Notes: generated by a model from the sequence alone, not told the origin. DNA of 64,000 nucleotides from Paenibacillus humicus NBRC 102415 (GCF_004000905.1 NZ_BIMD01000007.1:62001-126000), one strand, 5' to 3'; positions 38,266 through 46,527 are shown, numbered from the stretch's first letter. Made by a program: numbers and translations.

Positions 38266-39966
38266 ATGCTTCGCGAATTGTCCATCCGCAATTTAGCCGT
38301 TATTGAAGAAGTCACGGTCGGTTTCCATGATGGTTTCCATGTATTGACCGGCGAGACGGGGGCCGGGAAGTCCATTTTGATCGATGCGCTCATTCTTTTG
38401 ATCGGCGGCAGAGGATCGTCGGATATGGTCCGTTACGGATGCGACAAGGCGGAGATGGAGGCGACATTCGATCTTCCGGCCGGCCATCCGGTATGGAGGG
38501 CGATCGAGCGGCTTGGGCTCCAGGGCAGCTCGGAGGACCTGCTCATCATCCGCAGAGAGCTCTCCGCTCAAGGAAAGAGCTCTTGCCGGATCAACGGCAG
38601 CATAGCGAATCTGACGATGCTGCGCGAGGTCGGAGAGTGCCTGGTCAACGTTCATGGCCAGCATGAGCATCAATCCCTTTTGAAGAGCGAGCATCATCTC
38701 GAATGGCTCGACCTGTTCGCAGGCGAGAAGGTGGCCGGCTTGAAGCGCGAGTACCAGGCCGCCTTCTCCCGCTACGGCGAAGTCCGGCAGGCGCTCAAGA
38801 ACGCCCAGGATACAAGCCGCCACAACATGCAGATGCTCGACCTCTACAAGTTCCAGCTCCAGGAGATCCGTTCCGCCGGGCTCAAGAAGGATGAATGGGA
38901 TCAGCTGCAGGAAGAGAAGGAGAAGCTTTCGCACTCGGAAAAGCTGATGTCCCATGCATCGGCTGCATACGGACTGCTGTTCGATGGCGGGTCGCTTGAG
39001 GGCATCAGCTCGGCAATCGCTAAGCTTGAAGACATCAAGGCTTACGATTCGGCTGTGCTGGAGCCGCTGCTGGAACAGCTGAAGGGAGCGTTCTACCAAG
39101 CCGAAGACGCTGCGCATCAGCTTCGAGGCTATCGCGATTCCGTCCAGAGCGATCCGGAGCGGCTTGACGTCATCGAGGACAGGCTTACGGTCATCGGCGG
39201 CCTACGGCGCAAGTACGGCGACACCGTTGCCGATATTCTGGCTTATTACAAGAAAATTAAACATGAAGCGGATCTGATCGAGAACAGGGATGAGCATATC
39301 CGGCAGCTGGAGGCGTCGCTCCAAAGCGCGCATGCGGAAGCGTCGGCGCTTGGAGAAAGCCTCTCGCAGCAGCGCTTGGCCGCCGCTGAGCTGCTGTCGG
39401 CATCGGTCGAGCTTCAATTGAAGGATCTCGGCATGAGCCGAACCGTTTTCCGCGCTTCCCTGCAAAGACAGCCGCAGGGCGACGGCTACCGTCTCGGCCT
39501 CAACGGCATCGACGAAGCTGATTTCCTGTTGGCTCCCAACCCGGGAGAGCCGCTCAAGCCGCTCAGCAAAATCGCTTCCGGAGGCGAGATGTCCAGAATC
39601 ATGCTGGCGCTCAAAAGCATCTTCGCGGAGATCGATCAAGTGCCCGTACTTATCTTCGATGAGGTGGATACCGGCGTAAGCGGCAGGGCAGCGCAAGCAA
39701 TAGCGGAAAAGATGTCGCAATTATCCGGCAAATGCCAGGTGTTCTCGATCACCCATCTGCCGCAAGTCGCCTGCATGGCGGATTACCATTATGAGATCAG
39801 CAAGGATGTCGTGCGCGACAGGACAGTCACATCCGTCAAGGAGCTGAGCGACCGCGAGCGAATCGAAGAGCTCGCCCGCATGCTCGGAGGCGTAGAGGTG
39901 ACGGACAAAACCCGTCATCATGCACAGGAAATGCTGGTGCTGGCAGATCGTCAAAAAGGGGCCTGA
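38266..39966 (+). CDS. recN: DNA repair protein RecN
   Basis: A 566-residue SMC-like ATPase that gathers double-strand breaks. Walker A GETGAGKS is at about residues 30-37, then two coiled-coil arms (about 150-350), the signature SGGEMSRIMLALKS, and Walker B VLIFDEVDTGVSG. AACGAGGAG precedes the ATG. Placement behind a promoter with two LexA boxes suggests damage induction, as is known for recN in enterobacteria. Confidence 0.96.
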   Translation: MLRELSIRNLAVIEEVTVGFHDGFHVLTGETGAGKSILIDALILLIGGRGSSDMVRYGCDKAEMEATFDLPAGHPVWRAIERLGLQGSSEDLLIIRRELSAQGKSSCRINGSIANLTMLREVGECLVNVHGQHEHQSLLKSEHHLEWLDLFAGEKVAGLKREYQAAFSRYGEVRQALKNAQDTSRHNMQMLDLYKFQLQEIRSAGLKKDEWDQLQEEKEKLSHSEKLMSHASAAYGLLFDGGSLEGISSAIAKLEDIKAYDSAVLEPLLEQLKGAFYQAEDAAHQLRGYRDSVQSDPERLDVIEDRLTVIGGLRRKYGDTVADILAYYKKIKHEADLIENRDEHIRQLEASLQSAHAEASALGESLSQQRLAAAELLSASVELQLKDLGMSRTVFRASLQRQPQGDGYRLGLNGIDEADFLLAPNPGEPLKPLSKIASGGEMSRIMLALKSIFAEIDQVPVLIFDEVDTGVSGRAAQAIAEKMSQLSGKCQVFSITHLPQVACMADYHYEISKDVVRDRTVTSVKELSDRERIEELARMLGGVEVTDKTRHHAQEMLVLADRQKGA

Positions 39967-39971
39967 TCAAG

Positions 39972-40002
39972 GTATTCAGGGAATGTTTTATCGGACATAA
40001 AT
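39972..40002 (+). promoter_or_regulatory. Possible forespore (sigma-F/G) promoter of spoIVB
   Basis: GTATT at 39972-39976 and GGACATAAAT at 39993-40002 are 16 bases apart and resemble a sigma-F -35/-10 pair; CATAAAT also fits a sigma-G -10 loosely. Bacillus spoIVB is read by both sigmas in the forespore. Confidence 0.4.
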
Positions 40003-40086
40003 CAGGGGGGGCGGGGTACCTTATAGGTACGCAATTGGCGATTACCTTTCTCGTCAAGCGATGGAACTACAGGGAGCGTGAGATCA

Positions 40087-41415
40087 TTGAGCGCCAACCA
40101 GCGGAAGCGGTGGTTCGGGTTAGTTCTTGTATTCTTCGTTTGCATGATCGGCATCTCCAGTCCGTTCCTGAATTATGCCTCATTCCCGAATGAGCTGCGA
40201 TTATTCTCCGGGCAGATGAAACGACTGGATTACAACATGCCCGTTCGTGCGGACATGACCGTGGACTCCAACCTCATTCATGTGAACGGAAAATCCGAAG
40301 GAAGGCAATCGCTTGATTTGAATCGGCCTATATCCATTGCCGCTTCCAAAGAAACCGGCAAAGCCACGATGTCGTTGAAGCTGTTCGGCGCTATTCCCTT
40401 CAAGACGGTTCATGTCGATGTCGTTCCCGATCTGAAGGTCATTCCAGGAGGACAGACGATCGGAGTCAAAGTAAAATCCTCAGGCATTCTTGTTGTCGGC
40501 CATCATCTCGTTAAGGAAAGTCCGCAATCCAAAGTTTCTCCTGGAGAGCTTGCAGGCATTCGTTTGGGCGATTTGATCATGGAAATCAACGGCAAGCGCG
40601 TACGTGAAGTCAAGCAGGTCGCGGAATTTACCGAGACAGCCGGAGTCAGCAAGGAACCGATGAAACTGAAAGTCAAAAGGGCTGGAAAAATGATGGACAT
40701 CGAGCTTAAGCCGGCTTACGACGCGGATGACCGCTCCTGGCGAATCGGGCTTTATATCCGCGATTCCGCTGCAGGCGTAGGGACGCTGACGTTCTACGCG
40801 CCGGATCAAGGCGTATATGGCGCTCTGGGACATGTCATTACCGATCTGGATACCGGCACGGCCATTGAAGTCGGGGACGGCCAGATCCTACAGTCCAATG
40901 TGACTTCCATCAACAAAAGCTTGAGCGGCGAACCGGGGGAGAAAAGAGCCCATTTCGTGAACGAAAGCCAGATTCTTGGCAACATTGAGCGCAATACGCC
41001 TTTCGGCATCTTCGGCAAGATGAAAGAAATGCCCGGCCATAGCTATCAATCCGAAGCGGTTCCAGTCGCTTTTTCGGAAGAAGTGGCCGAAGGGCCGGCC
41101 GAAATTCTGACCGTGCTGAGCGGACAGAAGGTCGAGCGGTTCAAGGTCGAGATTTCGCATGTGAGCAGGCAGAAAAGTCCGGCGACTAAGGGCATGGTCA
41201 TCAAGGTTACAGACAAAAGGCTACTGGATTTGACGGGCGGCATCGTTCAAGGCATGTCGGGAAGTCCGATCATGCAGAACGGCAAGCTGATCGGAGCGGT
41301 GACGCATGTATTCGTAAATGATCCTTCTTCCGGATACGGATGTTTTATCGAGTGGATGCTTCAAGACGCAGGTGTTCTTCTTCAAACCTCGAACAGAGAC
41401 CTTAAGGCAGCTTGA
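40087..41415 (+). CDS. spoIVB: SpoIVB serine peptidase (S55)
   Basis: A 442-residue secreted or anchored protease made in the forespore, which triggers SpoIVFB processing of pro-sigma-K. One N-terminal membrane helix, a PDZ domain (about residues 130-205; GIRLGDLIMEINGKRVREV) and the S55 domain with the catalytic histidine in GALGHVITD (about 249) and serine in QGMSGSPIMQNG (about 391) are visible. I prefer the TTG at 40087, 10 bases after GGGAG; a GTG at 40078 almost touches that site. Confidence 0.94.
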   Translation: MSANQRKRWFGLVLVFFVCMIGISSPFLNYASFPNELRLFSGQMKRLDYNMPVRADMTVDSNLIHVNGKSEGRQSLDLNRPISIAASKETGKATMSLKLFGAIPFKTVHVDVVPDLKVIPGGQTIGVKVKSSGILVVGHHLVKESPQSKVSPGELAGIRLGDLIMEINGKRVREVKQVAEFTETAGVSKEPMKLKVKRAGKMMDIELKPAYDADDRSWRIGLYIRDSAAGVGTLTFYAPDQGVYGALGHVITDLDTGTAIEVGDGQILQSNVTSINKSLSGEPGEKRAHFVNESQILGNIERNTPFGIFGKMKEMPGHSYQSEAVPVAFSEEVAEGPAEILTVLSGQKVERFKVEISHVSRQKSPATKGMVIKVTDKRLLDLTGGIVQGMSGSPIMQNGKLIGAVTHVFVNDPSSGYGCFIEWMLQDAGVLLQTSNRDLKAA

Positions 41416-41436
41416 TGCCTTGAGGTCTCTGTTTTT
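41394..41436 (+). terminator. Terminator overlapping the end of spoIVB
   Basis: CAGAGACCTTAAGGCA and TGCCTTGAGGTCTCTG form a 16-pair stem (one G-T-type mismatch position) around GCTTGA, which contains the spoIVB stop, followed by TTTTT. Confidence 0.92.
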
Positions 41437-41489
41437 GTCGAATGATAAGGAACGGGGTCGCTAAATGTAGTAAAATAATTATTATACAT

Positions 41490-41553
41490 TTATCGTTAGG
41501 AAAAATAAAGAAAAATAATATTCGACAGAAGGAATTCTATCGAAACTGTCGAA
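41490..41553 (+). promoter_or_regulatory. spo0A promoter region with two 0A boxes
   Basis: Two perfect 0A boxes occur in opposite orientation: TTCGACA at 41521-41527 and TGTCGAA at 41547-41553. Between them AAGGAAT (41529-41535) could be a sigma-H -10, with the A-rich AAAGAAAAA as a weak -35. Bacillus spo0A is likewise read from a sigma-H promoter flanked by 0A boxes, giving positive feedback by Spo0A-P. The whole region is AT-rich. Confidence 0.7.
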
Positions 41554-41613
41554 ACGTTATAAGAGCAAAATGAGCAGCCGACCATCTCAGTTCAATTTGG
41601 AGGAGGACCAATC

Positions 41614-42429
41614 TTGGCTAAAATTGAAGTTTTGTTAGCGGATGACAATAGGGAATTTACGAACCTGCTTTCGGAGTACATATCGGAGCAGGATGATATG
41701 GAAGTGTCCGGCATCGCTTACAATGGCGAAGAAGTATTGCGTTTGCTCAGCGAAATGGAACGTATTCCGGATGTGCTTATTCTCGACATCATCATGCCTC
41801 ATCTTGATGGTCTCGGCGTATTGGAACGTCTGCGCGAGGCCGGAATTCAACCGATGCCTAAAATTATCATGCTGACAGCTTTCGGCCAAGAGAACATCAC
41901 GCAAAAGGCCGTACAGCTGGGAGCATCCTATTATATCCTCAAACCGTTTGACATGGAGATGCTGGCCAACCGCGTTCGTCAGCTTGTAGGCAATTCGGCG
42001 GTCATGGCATCATCCGGCTCTTCGTTCTCCGCATCTTCGGTCATCAAGTCCAACGTAGTGCCGATTGCAAAAGGGAAAAATCTGGACGCCAATATCACCA
42101 GCATCATTCATGAAATCGGCGTTCCTGCACATATTAAAGGATATCAGTATTTGCGCGAGGCCATCACGATGGTGTACAACAACATCGAAATTCTCGGCGC
42201 CATCACCAAAACGCTGTATCCTGCCATTGCGGAAAAGTTCAAAACGACTCCTTCCCGCGTCGAGCGCGCTATTCGCCATGCGATCGAAGTCGCCTGGACA
42301 CGCGGCAACATCGACAGCATCAGCCACTTGTTCGGCTACACAATCAACATCAGCAAGTCGAAGCCGACGAACTCCGAGTTCATCGCGATGGTGGCGGACA
42401 AGCTGCGGATCGAGCATAAGGTCTCGTAA
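41614..42429 (+). CDS. spo0A: Sporulation master regulator Spo0A
   Basis: A 271-residue response regulator. The receiver (residues 1-125) has the acidic pocket LLADDN, the phospho-acceptor aspartate D58 in [12 protein letters not shown] and the lysine in YYILKPF. The C-terminal domain binds 0A boxes ([20 protein letters not shown]). The start is a TTG with GGAGGAGGA upstream. Complete and intact. It is the last clearly chromosomal gene before the phage-like DNA. Confidence 0.97.
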   Translation: MAKIEVLLADDNREFTNLLSEYISEQDDMEVSGIAYNGEEVLRLLSEMERIPDVLILDIIMPHLDGLGVLERLREAGIQPMPKIIMLTAFGQENITQKAVQLGASYYILKPFDMEMLANRVRQLVGNSAVMASSGSSFSASSVIKSNVVPIAKGKNLDANITSIIHEIGVPAHIKGYQYLREAITMVYNNIEILGAITKTLYPAIAEKFKTTPSRVERAIRHAIEVAWTRGNIDSISHLFGYTINISKSKPTNSEFIAMVADKLRIEHKVS

Positions 42430-42628
42430 TTGGCGTAGTGGCGCGGTCTAGAGCGCTCTGAGATCGGTCGTGAAGCGAGAATTTATCGGTCATTGGACGA
42501 TGAGATTCCGATAAACTGTCGCGTAGAAGTCCCGCAAACTACGGTAAGATTCACCTCCGTAGGCTGCGTATTTATCGGCGTATTCTGCGCAAACTAAGTG
42601 TAGCATGTACGAGAACGTTCGTATACTT
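42430..42628. other. Gene-free junction between spo0A and the phage genes
   Basis: No gene is seen in about 200 bases (400 up to the first phage gene). It holds a palindrome AGAGCGCTCT (42450-42459) and three copies of TTTATCGG: 42482-42489, an inverted copy CCGATAAA at 42508-42515, and 42571-42578. The last may be repressor sites. This is where an attachment site would be expected, but no duplicated flank can be seen from one side. Confidence 0.5.
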
Positions 42629-42684
42629 ACGCTTAAACTCGTTTATAAGCGTCATCCCTTCGTTGGGGTGGCGCTTATTTTTTT
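42629..42684 (+). promoter_or_regulatory. Putative attenuator: competing antiterminator and terminator hairpins
   Basis: A strong intrinsic terminator is formed by AAGCGTCATCCC (42647-42658) and GGGGTGGCGCTT (42665-42676) with a T run to 42683. Upstream, ACGCTTA (42629-42635) can pair with TAAGCGT (42646-42652), which overlaps the terminator's left arm. So TAAGCG may pair either with the CGCTTA before it or the CGCTTA after it, but not both. This is the arrangement of a transcription attenuator ahead of the phage early genes. It also would terminate spo0A transcripts. Confidence 0.6.
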
Positions 42685-42690
42685 GTTCGA

Positions 42691-42730
42691 AAGTGTGCGA
42701 AATCGGAGGAGGGCGGTGTCATCGTTAGTG
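42691..42730 (+). repeat. 40-bp dispersed repeat, copy 1
   Basis: These 40 bases match 55035-55074 at 33 positions, including 14 in a row (GAGGGCGGTGTCAT preceded by variable bases) and the first nine (AAGTGTGCG). In one frame both copies read K-C-A-x-x-x-E-G-G-V-I-V-S, and the two differences in the last five codons are synonymous, hinting at a coding origin; no normal start codon precedes it. Confidence 0.75.
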
Positions 42731-42826
42731 AGGGCGAAAAAAGTTAGCGCCAGAGTGTACTACATTCGAACGGGCGGCGTCATTGACGGTAAGAGGCGCG
42801 ATAACAACGGAAGGAGGCGGGGACAA

Positions 42827-43174
42827 GTGCCGGACGGACCGCAGGCACCGGACATATTCGTTAAATTCTACGTTGACGCGGTGCGCTCCGGCATGGTCCG
42901 AGATATGGGCGCGGAGAAGCTGCAGACGCTACTCGTTCTCGCCTCGTTTATGGACGCTGACGGCCGCTGCTATCCGAGCCAATACAAGATAGCGGAGTTG
43001 CTCGGCGTGGCGCGAGAGACGGCGAATAGGCGGGTCAACGCGCTTCTTAAATACCGCTGGCATGGCGAACCGATCGTAACGGCAGTTAAGACTCGCGATC
43101 CAACGATACAGACGTGGGCGAACACGGTGTATACGATACTGCCGGCGAGCGGCGTGCGGATGGGCAGCGGATGA
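42827..43174 (+). CDS. HTH_36 DNA-binding protein of phage replication/regulation, frameshifted at its end
   Basis: A 115-residue product with an HTH_36-type winged helix: FVKFYVDAVRSGMVRDMGAE, then ASFMDADGRCYPSQYKIAEL and GVARETANRRVNALLKYRW. These proteins open many Firmicute phage early operons. The GTG at 42827 has AAGGAGG upstream and gives the usual N-terminus. The frame stops at TGA 43172-43174, but a one-base forward shift leads into a further 60-odd good codons ending exactly at the next gene (see next entry). An alternative GTG start lies at 42716. Confidence 0.75.
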   Translation: MPDGPQAPDIFVKFYVDAVRSGMVRDMGAEKLQTLLVLASFMDADGRCYPSQYKIAELLGVARETANRRVNALLKYRWHGEPIVTAVKTRDPTIQTWANTVYTILPASGVRMGSG

Positions 43175-43376
43175 AAACGAGGATCTATACAATGTATACA
43201 CCCCTTCAAACGTCACATGGCTCGCGTCACACGGCTACCGTCACACTAAGAAGAACCAACGTAAGAAGAACCATAATAACGAGAACCATAAACATTTCGC
43301 GTCGTCACTAGCGTTCCTAGCGGACAATTTTTCATCGCGAAAAATAACTAATGGAAAGGAGAAGCGCGCCAAATGA
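43173..43376 (+). other. Out-of-frame C-terminal continuation of the HTH_36 gene
   Basis: In the +1 frame the DNA reads ENEDLYNVYTPSNVTW, then LASHGYRHTKKNQRKKNHNN and an end KITNGKEKRAK, hydrophilic and protein-like, as expected for the tail of this family. There is no start codon for it, so it is not an independent gene. Its stop TGA (43374-43376) overlaps the ATG of the following gene as ATGA. The joint GGA-TGA-A could be a programmed +1 shift at a stop, a mutation, or a sequencing error. Confidence 0.65.
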
Positions 43377-44239
43377 CTACGAATATAGAAGCGAAGTTGT
43401 CAACGGATCTTAACGTAATTACAGCCGAAATTAATGCGTATAAGCGCGTTGCAGGCGAAGCGATATTCGAAATAGGGAGGCGGTTAAAGGACGTTAGAGA
43501 CGCGAAGGTTGACGCAGATAAAGAAGATGAGCGCGAGTTGGCACGACAGCGCGAGGCGTGCGGCGGATGGATACGGTGGCTGGAAAGTCATGTCGACTTT
43601 AAGCGGAGGCACGCGCATCGGTTAATAACTGTGGTTGAGCAATTTGGTGACGATGTGTCCACGTGGACACATTTGGGGTTGCGGGTTCTTGACGAAATTG
43701 CAACGCTCCCCCCCGAAGAGCGCGAACGTCCGCACAATATCCCGTCATCTGGCGCGACGAAAACGGTAGACGAAATGACAGTCCGCGAGCTACGAGAGGT
43801 TAAGGCGGAATTAAAGAAGGCGGAAGAGGCGCGTAAGAAAGCGGAAGATGATTACGAAGTCATACGAGACACTTTAGACGCACGTGTCTCCATTCCGCCA
43901 GAAGTCGTAGCCGATCCGGTTATAAGTGACCGCCTGGCGCGATATGAAGCGCGATACGGAGACATCGACGGGGAGGTGACGGAGAGGATTTCGAACCATA
44001 CGGAGGTTGACGGTGCCGCAGCGCACTTTGCCGACGACACACAGTCGTTTCTTATGGAGTATGCGCATCTTACGACGTTTAAGTCGGTGTTCACCGGCAT
44101 CACAGACGAAGCATATGACGCATACCGAACGAGTCTGGACGCTCTGAAGACGTTCGTAGACGGAATGGAGCGCGCTATGAGCGAGGCGCCGAAGGGTAAG
44201 GTTGTCGTAATTGATATAACGGACTATCGCGCAATCTAA
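43373..44239 (+). CDS. DUF3102 phage protein
   Basis: A 288-residue protein with a DUF3102 N-terminal half (LSTDLNVITAEINAYKRVAG, AIFEIGRRLKDVRDAK, WIRWLESHVDFKRRHAHRLI), a charged coiled-coil segment (about residues 130-165) and a C-terminal part without known motif. DUF3102 proteins are common in Firmicute phage early regions beside an HTH gene; they may bind DNA, but function is not established. AAAGGAG lies 11 bases before the ATG. Confidence 0.8.
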   Translation: MTTNIEAKLSTDLNVITAEINAYKRVAGEAIFEIGRRLKDVRDAKVDADKEDERELARQREACGGWIRWLESHVDFKRRHAHRLITVVEQFGDDVSTWTHLGLRVLDEIATLPPEERERPHNIPSSGATKTVDEMTVRELREVKAELKKAEEARKKAEDDYEVIRDTLDARVSIPPEVVADPVISDRLARYEARYGDIDGEVTERISNHTEVDGAAAHFADDTQSFLMEYAHLTTFKSVFTGITDEAYDAYRTSLDALKTFVDGMERAMSEAPKGKVVVIDITDYRAI

Positions 44240-44260
44240 AAAACTAAAGGAGTGGTAGAG

Positions 44261-44836
44261 ATGCAGGTCTTATTTCAAGGGGTTAGGACTACTGAGGGTA
44301 ATTTCGCTATCGTTTTCGGAAAAGGCGCTGAGGGACTAGCGTTTGGCGCGCAGTCTTTCTCTGCATTGATTTCAGGGACGGGCGCTCTTAATTGGGCTGA
44401 CGCAGAGGGCGTGCAAATCAAAGAGGAGACGTCATCAGAAGAACAGCGCGCTAAGAAGAGAGGGCGCCCAAGATCAAAGAAAGCAGAAGTTATAGAGGAA
44501 GAACTTCCTGCATACGCGGTCGAGTGGGAGAGGTTAAGAGCGGATATTACTCGATTAGTTCGGCAGTTAGGTAATCGAGACTACAAGGATTGCGAAAGAA
44601 ATATTCGTGAATCTAGGGCATGGGATGACGCGTACGAAATTCTCCGCCAGAAGACCGGATACGTAGTCGGGTACCCTTCTCACGTGTTTTATAAGAAAGC
44701 TAAACACCCGTCGAAAATTAACACAGTTCTGAAAGCCGGCCGTGGGGACGATCTTTTGAAGTGCCTTGAGGCGGAGATGAAGCCGGCCAAGACTTCAAAA
44801 CGCTCAGCTAAGAAGGAGGTAATGACGAATGTCTAA
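44261..44836 (+). CDS. Phage protein with AT-hook-like motif
   Basis: A 191-residue protein, not recognised as a whole. Residues about 65-75 read AKKRGRPRSKKA, matching the AT-hook core (GRP flanked by basic residues) that binds the minor groove of AT-rich DNA; the rest is charged and helical. The ATG at 44261 has AAAGGAG at 8 bases; a GTG at 44252 overlaps that site. Its codon choice is more AT-rich than its neighbours. It overlaps the next gene by 8 bases. Confidence 0.6.
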   Translation: MQVLFQGVRTTEGNFAIVFGKGAEGLAFGAQSFSALISGTGALNWADAEGVQIKEETSSEEQRAKKRGRPRSKKAEVIEEELPAYAVEWERLRADITRLVRQLGNRDYKDCERNIRESRAWDDAYEILRQKTGYVVGYPSHVFYKKAKHPSKINTVLKAGRGDDLLKCLEAEMKPAKTSKRSAKKEVMTNV

Positions 44837-45242
44837 CGAAACATGCCGCAAAACTACGCTAGTTCCAACGATTCCGCGCGGGGTTGCCGCCGCCATCGAA
44901 AACCTGCACGTAAGACATGGTTACGCAATTATCGCTGGTCTGGCGCTAATTCAGCCGTCCGATGGCGGAAGCTGTACGTCAGACGTAGCTATTTTGCGTG
45001 ATTATACGAAGTCCTCGAAAGAAGCCGCTGAAACGCTGCTGGCCGCGCTGGTCAACGGATACGAAATCGAGAAGACGGCAGAGGAAGCCGCGCATGATCG
45101 CATTCGAGCAGTCTACAGGCGAAAAATTTATAGCACGTTTTTCGCAGATCCAACGAAGTTTTCGCGCGATAAAGGTTTCGCAGAGGGCATCAAATACACG
45201 CTGAACGAACTCGGCGTAAAAATCGAAGGGGTGAACGCGTAA
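44829..45242 (+). CDS. Phage protein of unknown function
   Basis: A 137-residue soluble protein beginning with a short lead and IPRGVAAAIENLHVRHGYAI, with helical content throughout and a conserved-looking end FAEGIKYTLNELGVKIEGV. It resembles the general form of small early phage proteins (DUF1642-like), but I cannot assign a family. AAGGAGGTAATGACGA precedes the ATG, within the end of the upstream gene. The next gene overlaps by one base. Confidence 0.6.
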   Translation: MSNETCRKTTLVPTIPRGVAAAIENLHVRHGYAIIAGLALIQPSDGGSCTSDVAILRDYTKSSKEAAETLLAALVNGYEIEKTAEEAAHDRIRAVYRRKIYSTFFADPTKFSRDKGFAEGIKYTLNELGVKIEGVNA

Positions 45243-45502
45243 TGACGGAACAACAGGCCCGCGCTCTTGCTCGCCAACAAGCGGAAGACCAAGCCCGCCG
45301 TCTCAAGCAGCAACGCGCATATGGCGTAACGGAAGTCTCGATTGATCTCGCCATTCAGGCGATGGAACTGGCGGCCATGCTCGCGGCACAATACGAAAAG
45401 GTCGCGAACGAGAAGGCGCAGATTTACGCGGCAATGGCGGACGCGACAGACCGCTTGGATCGCGCAGAACGAGCGTTTGAAAGGGCGGTGCGTTACGTAT
45501 GA
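45242..45502 (+). CDS. Small coiled-coil phage protein
   Basis: An 86-residue, almost wholly helical protein (Ala, Gln, Glu, Arg-rich; RALARQQAEDQARRLKQQRA, EKVANEKAQIYAAMADATDR) with heptad character, likely a coiled coil. No family recognised. Its ATG overlaps the previous stop (TAATG), with AAGGGGTG upstream, and its own end overlaps the next start as ATGA. Confidence 0.6.
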   Translation: MTEQQARALARQQAEDQARRLKQQRAYGVTEVSIDLAIQAMELAAMLAAQYEKVANEKAQIYAAMADATDRLDRAERAFERAVRYV

Positions 45503-45837
45503 CGCAAGAAAAAGCGAAGCAAATCGTATCCATCTCGCCCGACCTGCGCCTGGAACTCGACGACCACAACTATACGCTGAAGCGCCGCCACCTCGTCGAC
45601 CCTACGCGAGCTCCCGGTTACAAGGCGCCGGCTGACGGTTCCATTCCGCCAACATCCGAAAAGTGGCTGGACATCGGATACTATCCGGTATCTCCGCGCG
45701 GGTTCGTCGCGGCGGTGCAGGCGGCCGTCCTGCGCGTTGATACGGAGGGCGTCGATACACTGGCGGGACTGGTCGCGGCTTATAAGGCGGAGGCCGAGCG
45801 GCTTAGCGCGCTGATTGAGCGGGAGGTGAGCGTATGA
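45499..45837 (+). CDS. Phage protein of unknown function
   Basis: A 112-residue soluble protein: VSISPDLRLELDDHNYTLKR, then a Pro-rich stretch and a helical C-terminus (LAGLVAAYKAEAERLSALIE). No catalytic motif is seen. It begins and ends in ATGA overlaps with its neighbours, so it is translated as part of the chain of small genes. Confidence 0.6.
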   Translation: MTQEKAKQIVSISPDLRLELDDHNYTLKRRHLVDPTRAPGYKAPADGSIPPTSEKWLDIGYYPVSPRGFVAAVQAAVLRVDTEGVDTLAGLVAAYKAEAERLSALIEREVSV

Positions 45838-46031
45838 ACTGGGAAATGTTCATCGCGACAATTACGTGGGTCGTAACGGTTCTCGCCGTAGGTACCGCGT
45901 TGATCGGCTTCGTAAACTGGATCGGAGACGAAGGTAGTGCTTCGCGTAAAGGATTCGTAACCATGACCGTAGCCGTGCCAATCGCCGCGCTGTGCGTCGC
46001 GACTATCGCCGGAATGGGGTGGGGCGGATGA
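45834..46031 (+). CDS. Small phage membrane protein
   Basis: A 65-residue protein with two hydrophobic helices (FIATITWVVTVLAVGTALIG and FVTMTVAVPIAALCVATIAG) joined by a short polar loop. No family assigned. The start overlaps the previous stop as ATGA. Confidence 0.6.
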   Translation: MNWEMFIATITWVVTVLAVGTALIGFVNWIGDEGSASRKGFVTMTVAVPIAALCVATIAGMGWGG

Positions 46032-46339
46032 AGAAACGAAAATACCCGGTCACAGCGCCAAGCGGGCGCCAATACGAGGTCACGGTCAAACGGAATTACG
46101 CCGTCCTCGGAGCGTACAGTCTCGACTTCGAAGTCGCCCGTTTTGAGGAGCGAAAGTCCTTCCGGCGAATGAAAAGCGTTCGTATTATCGAAGAGTCCAC
46201 GCGTTACTGGGAGCGTGCGGTTATAGACGTAGTTGAAACGGCAAAGGCGCTTGTAGAACGTGTCGATGAGCGGCTAGATGCGGACGCTCGTCGCAATGAA
46301 TCGTTCGACGCGTTCGACCGTTGGGACGGCGTTATATGA
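46028..46339 (+). CDS. Basic phage protein of unknown function
   Basis: A 103-residue protein, strongly charged (KKRKYPVTAPSGRQYEVTVK, FEERKSFRRMKSVRIIEEST), mixed beta then helix, with no recognised domain. ATG at 46028 overlaps the previous stop; an in-frame ATG at 45992 would overlap the membrane-protein gene extensively. It ends in an ATGA with the next gene. Confidence 0.55.
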   Translation: MKKRKYPVTAPSGRQYEVTVKRNYAVLGAYSLDFEVARFEERKSFRRMKSVRIIEESTRYWERAVIDVVETAKALVERVDERLDADARRNESFDAFDRWDGVI

Positions 46340-46527
46340 CGCTAGTAACCGCCATCCACGCCGCCAGCCGCGGCCATGCGATCATCTCCGCTATCACCGA
46401 CCGCCGGATCACGCCGGACATGCTCGCGCCAATTACGCTGATGGGACCGGCTGCCGCAGCGCATCGATCCGTTGAGATGACGAAAGCCGAGCGCGAAGGA
46501 GAGTGGGAAATCTGCATTACGTCCTAA
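46336..46527 (+). CDS. Small phage protein
   Basis: A 63-residue protein with Ala-rich helix content (TAIHAASRGHAIISAITDRR) and no known motif. Start ATG at 46336 in an ATGA overlap. It overlaps the next gene by 25 bases. Supported mainly by the continuous coupling pattern of this region. Confidence 0.45.
   Translation: MTLVTAIHAASRGHAIISAITDRRITPDMLAPITLMGPAAAAHRSVEMTKAEREGEWEICITS

Noticed and set aside
42612-42619. GAACGTTC palindrome near the phage left end as a LexA box
   Set aside because: The Firmicute box needs four bases between the half-sites; here there are none.
43171-43311. A 46-codon frame starting at an ATGA overlap after the HTH_36 gene
   Set aside because: Its product is Thr/Arg-rich and ends without coupling to the next gene, whereas the neighbouring frame reads as a normal protein tail and ends in an ATGA with the next gene.
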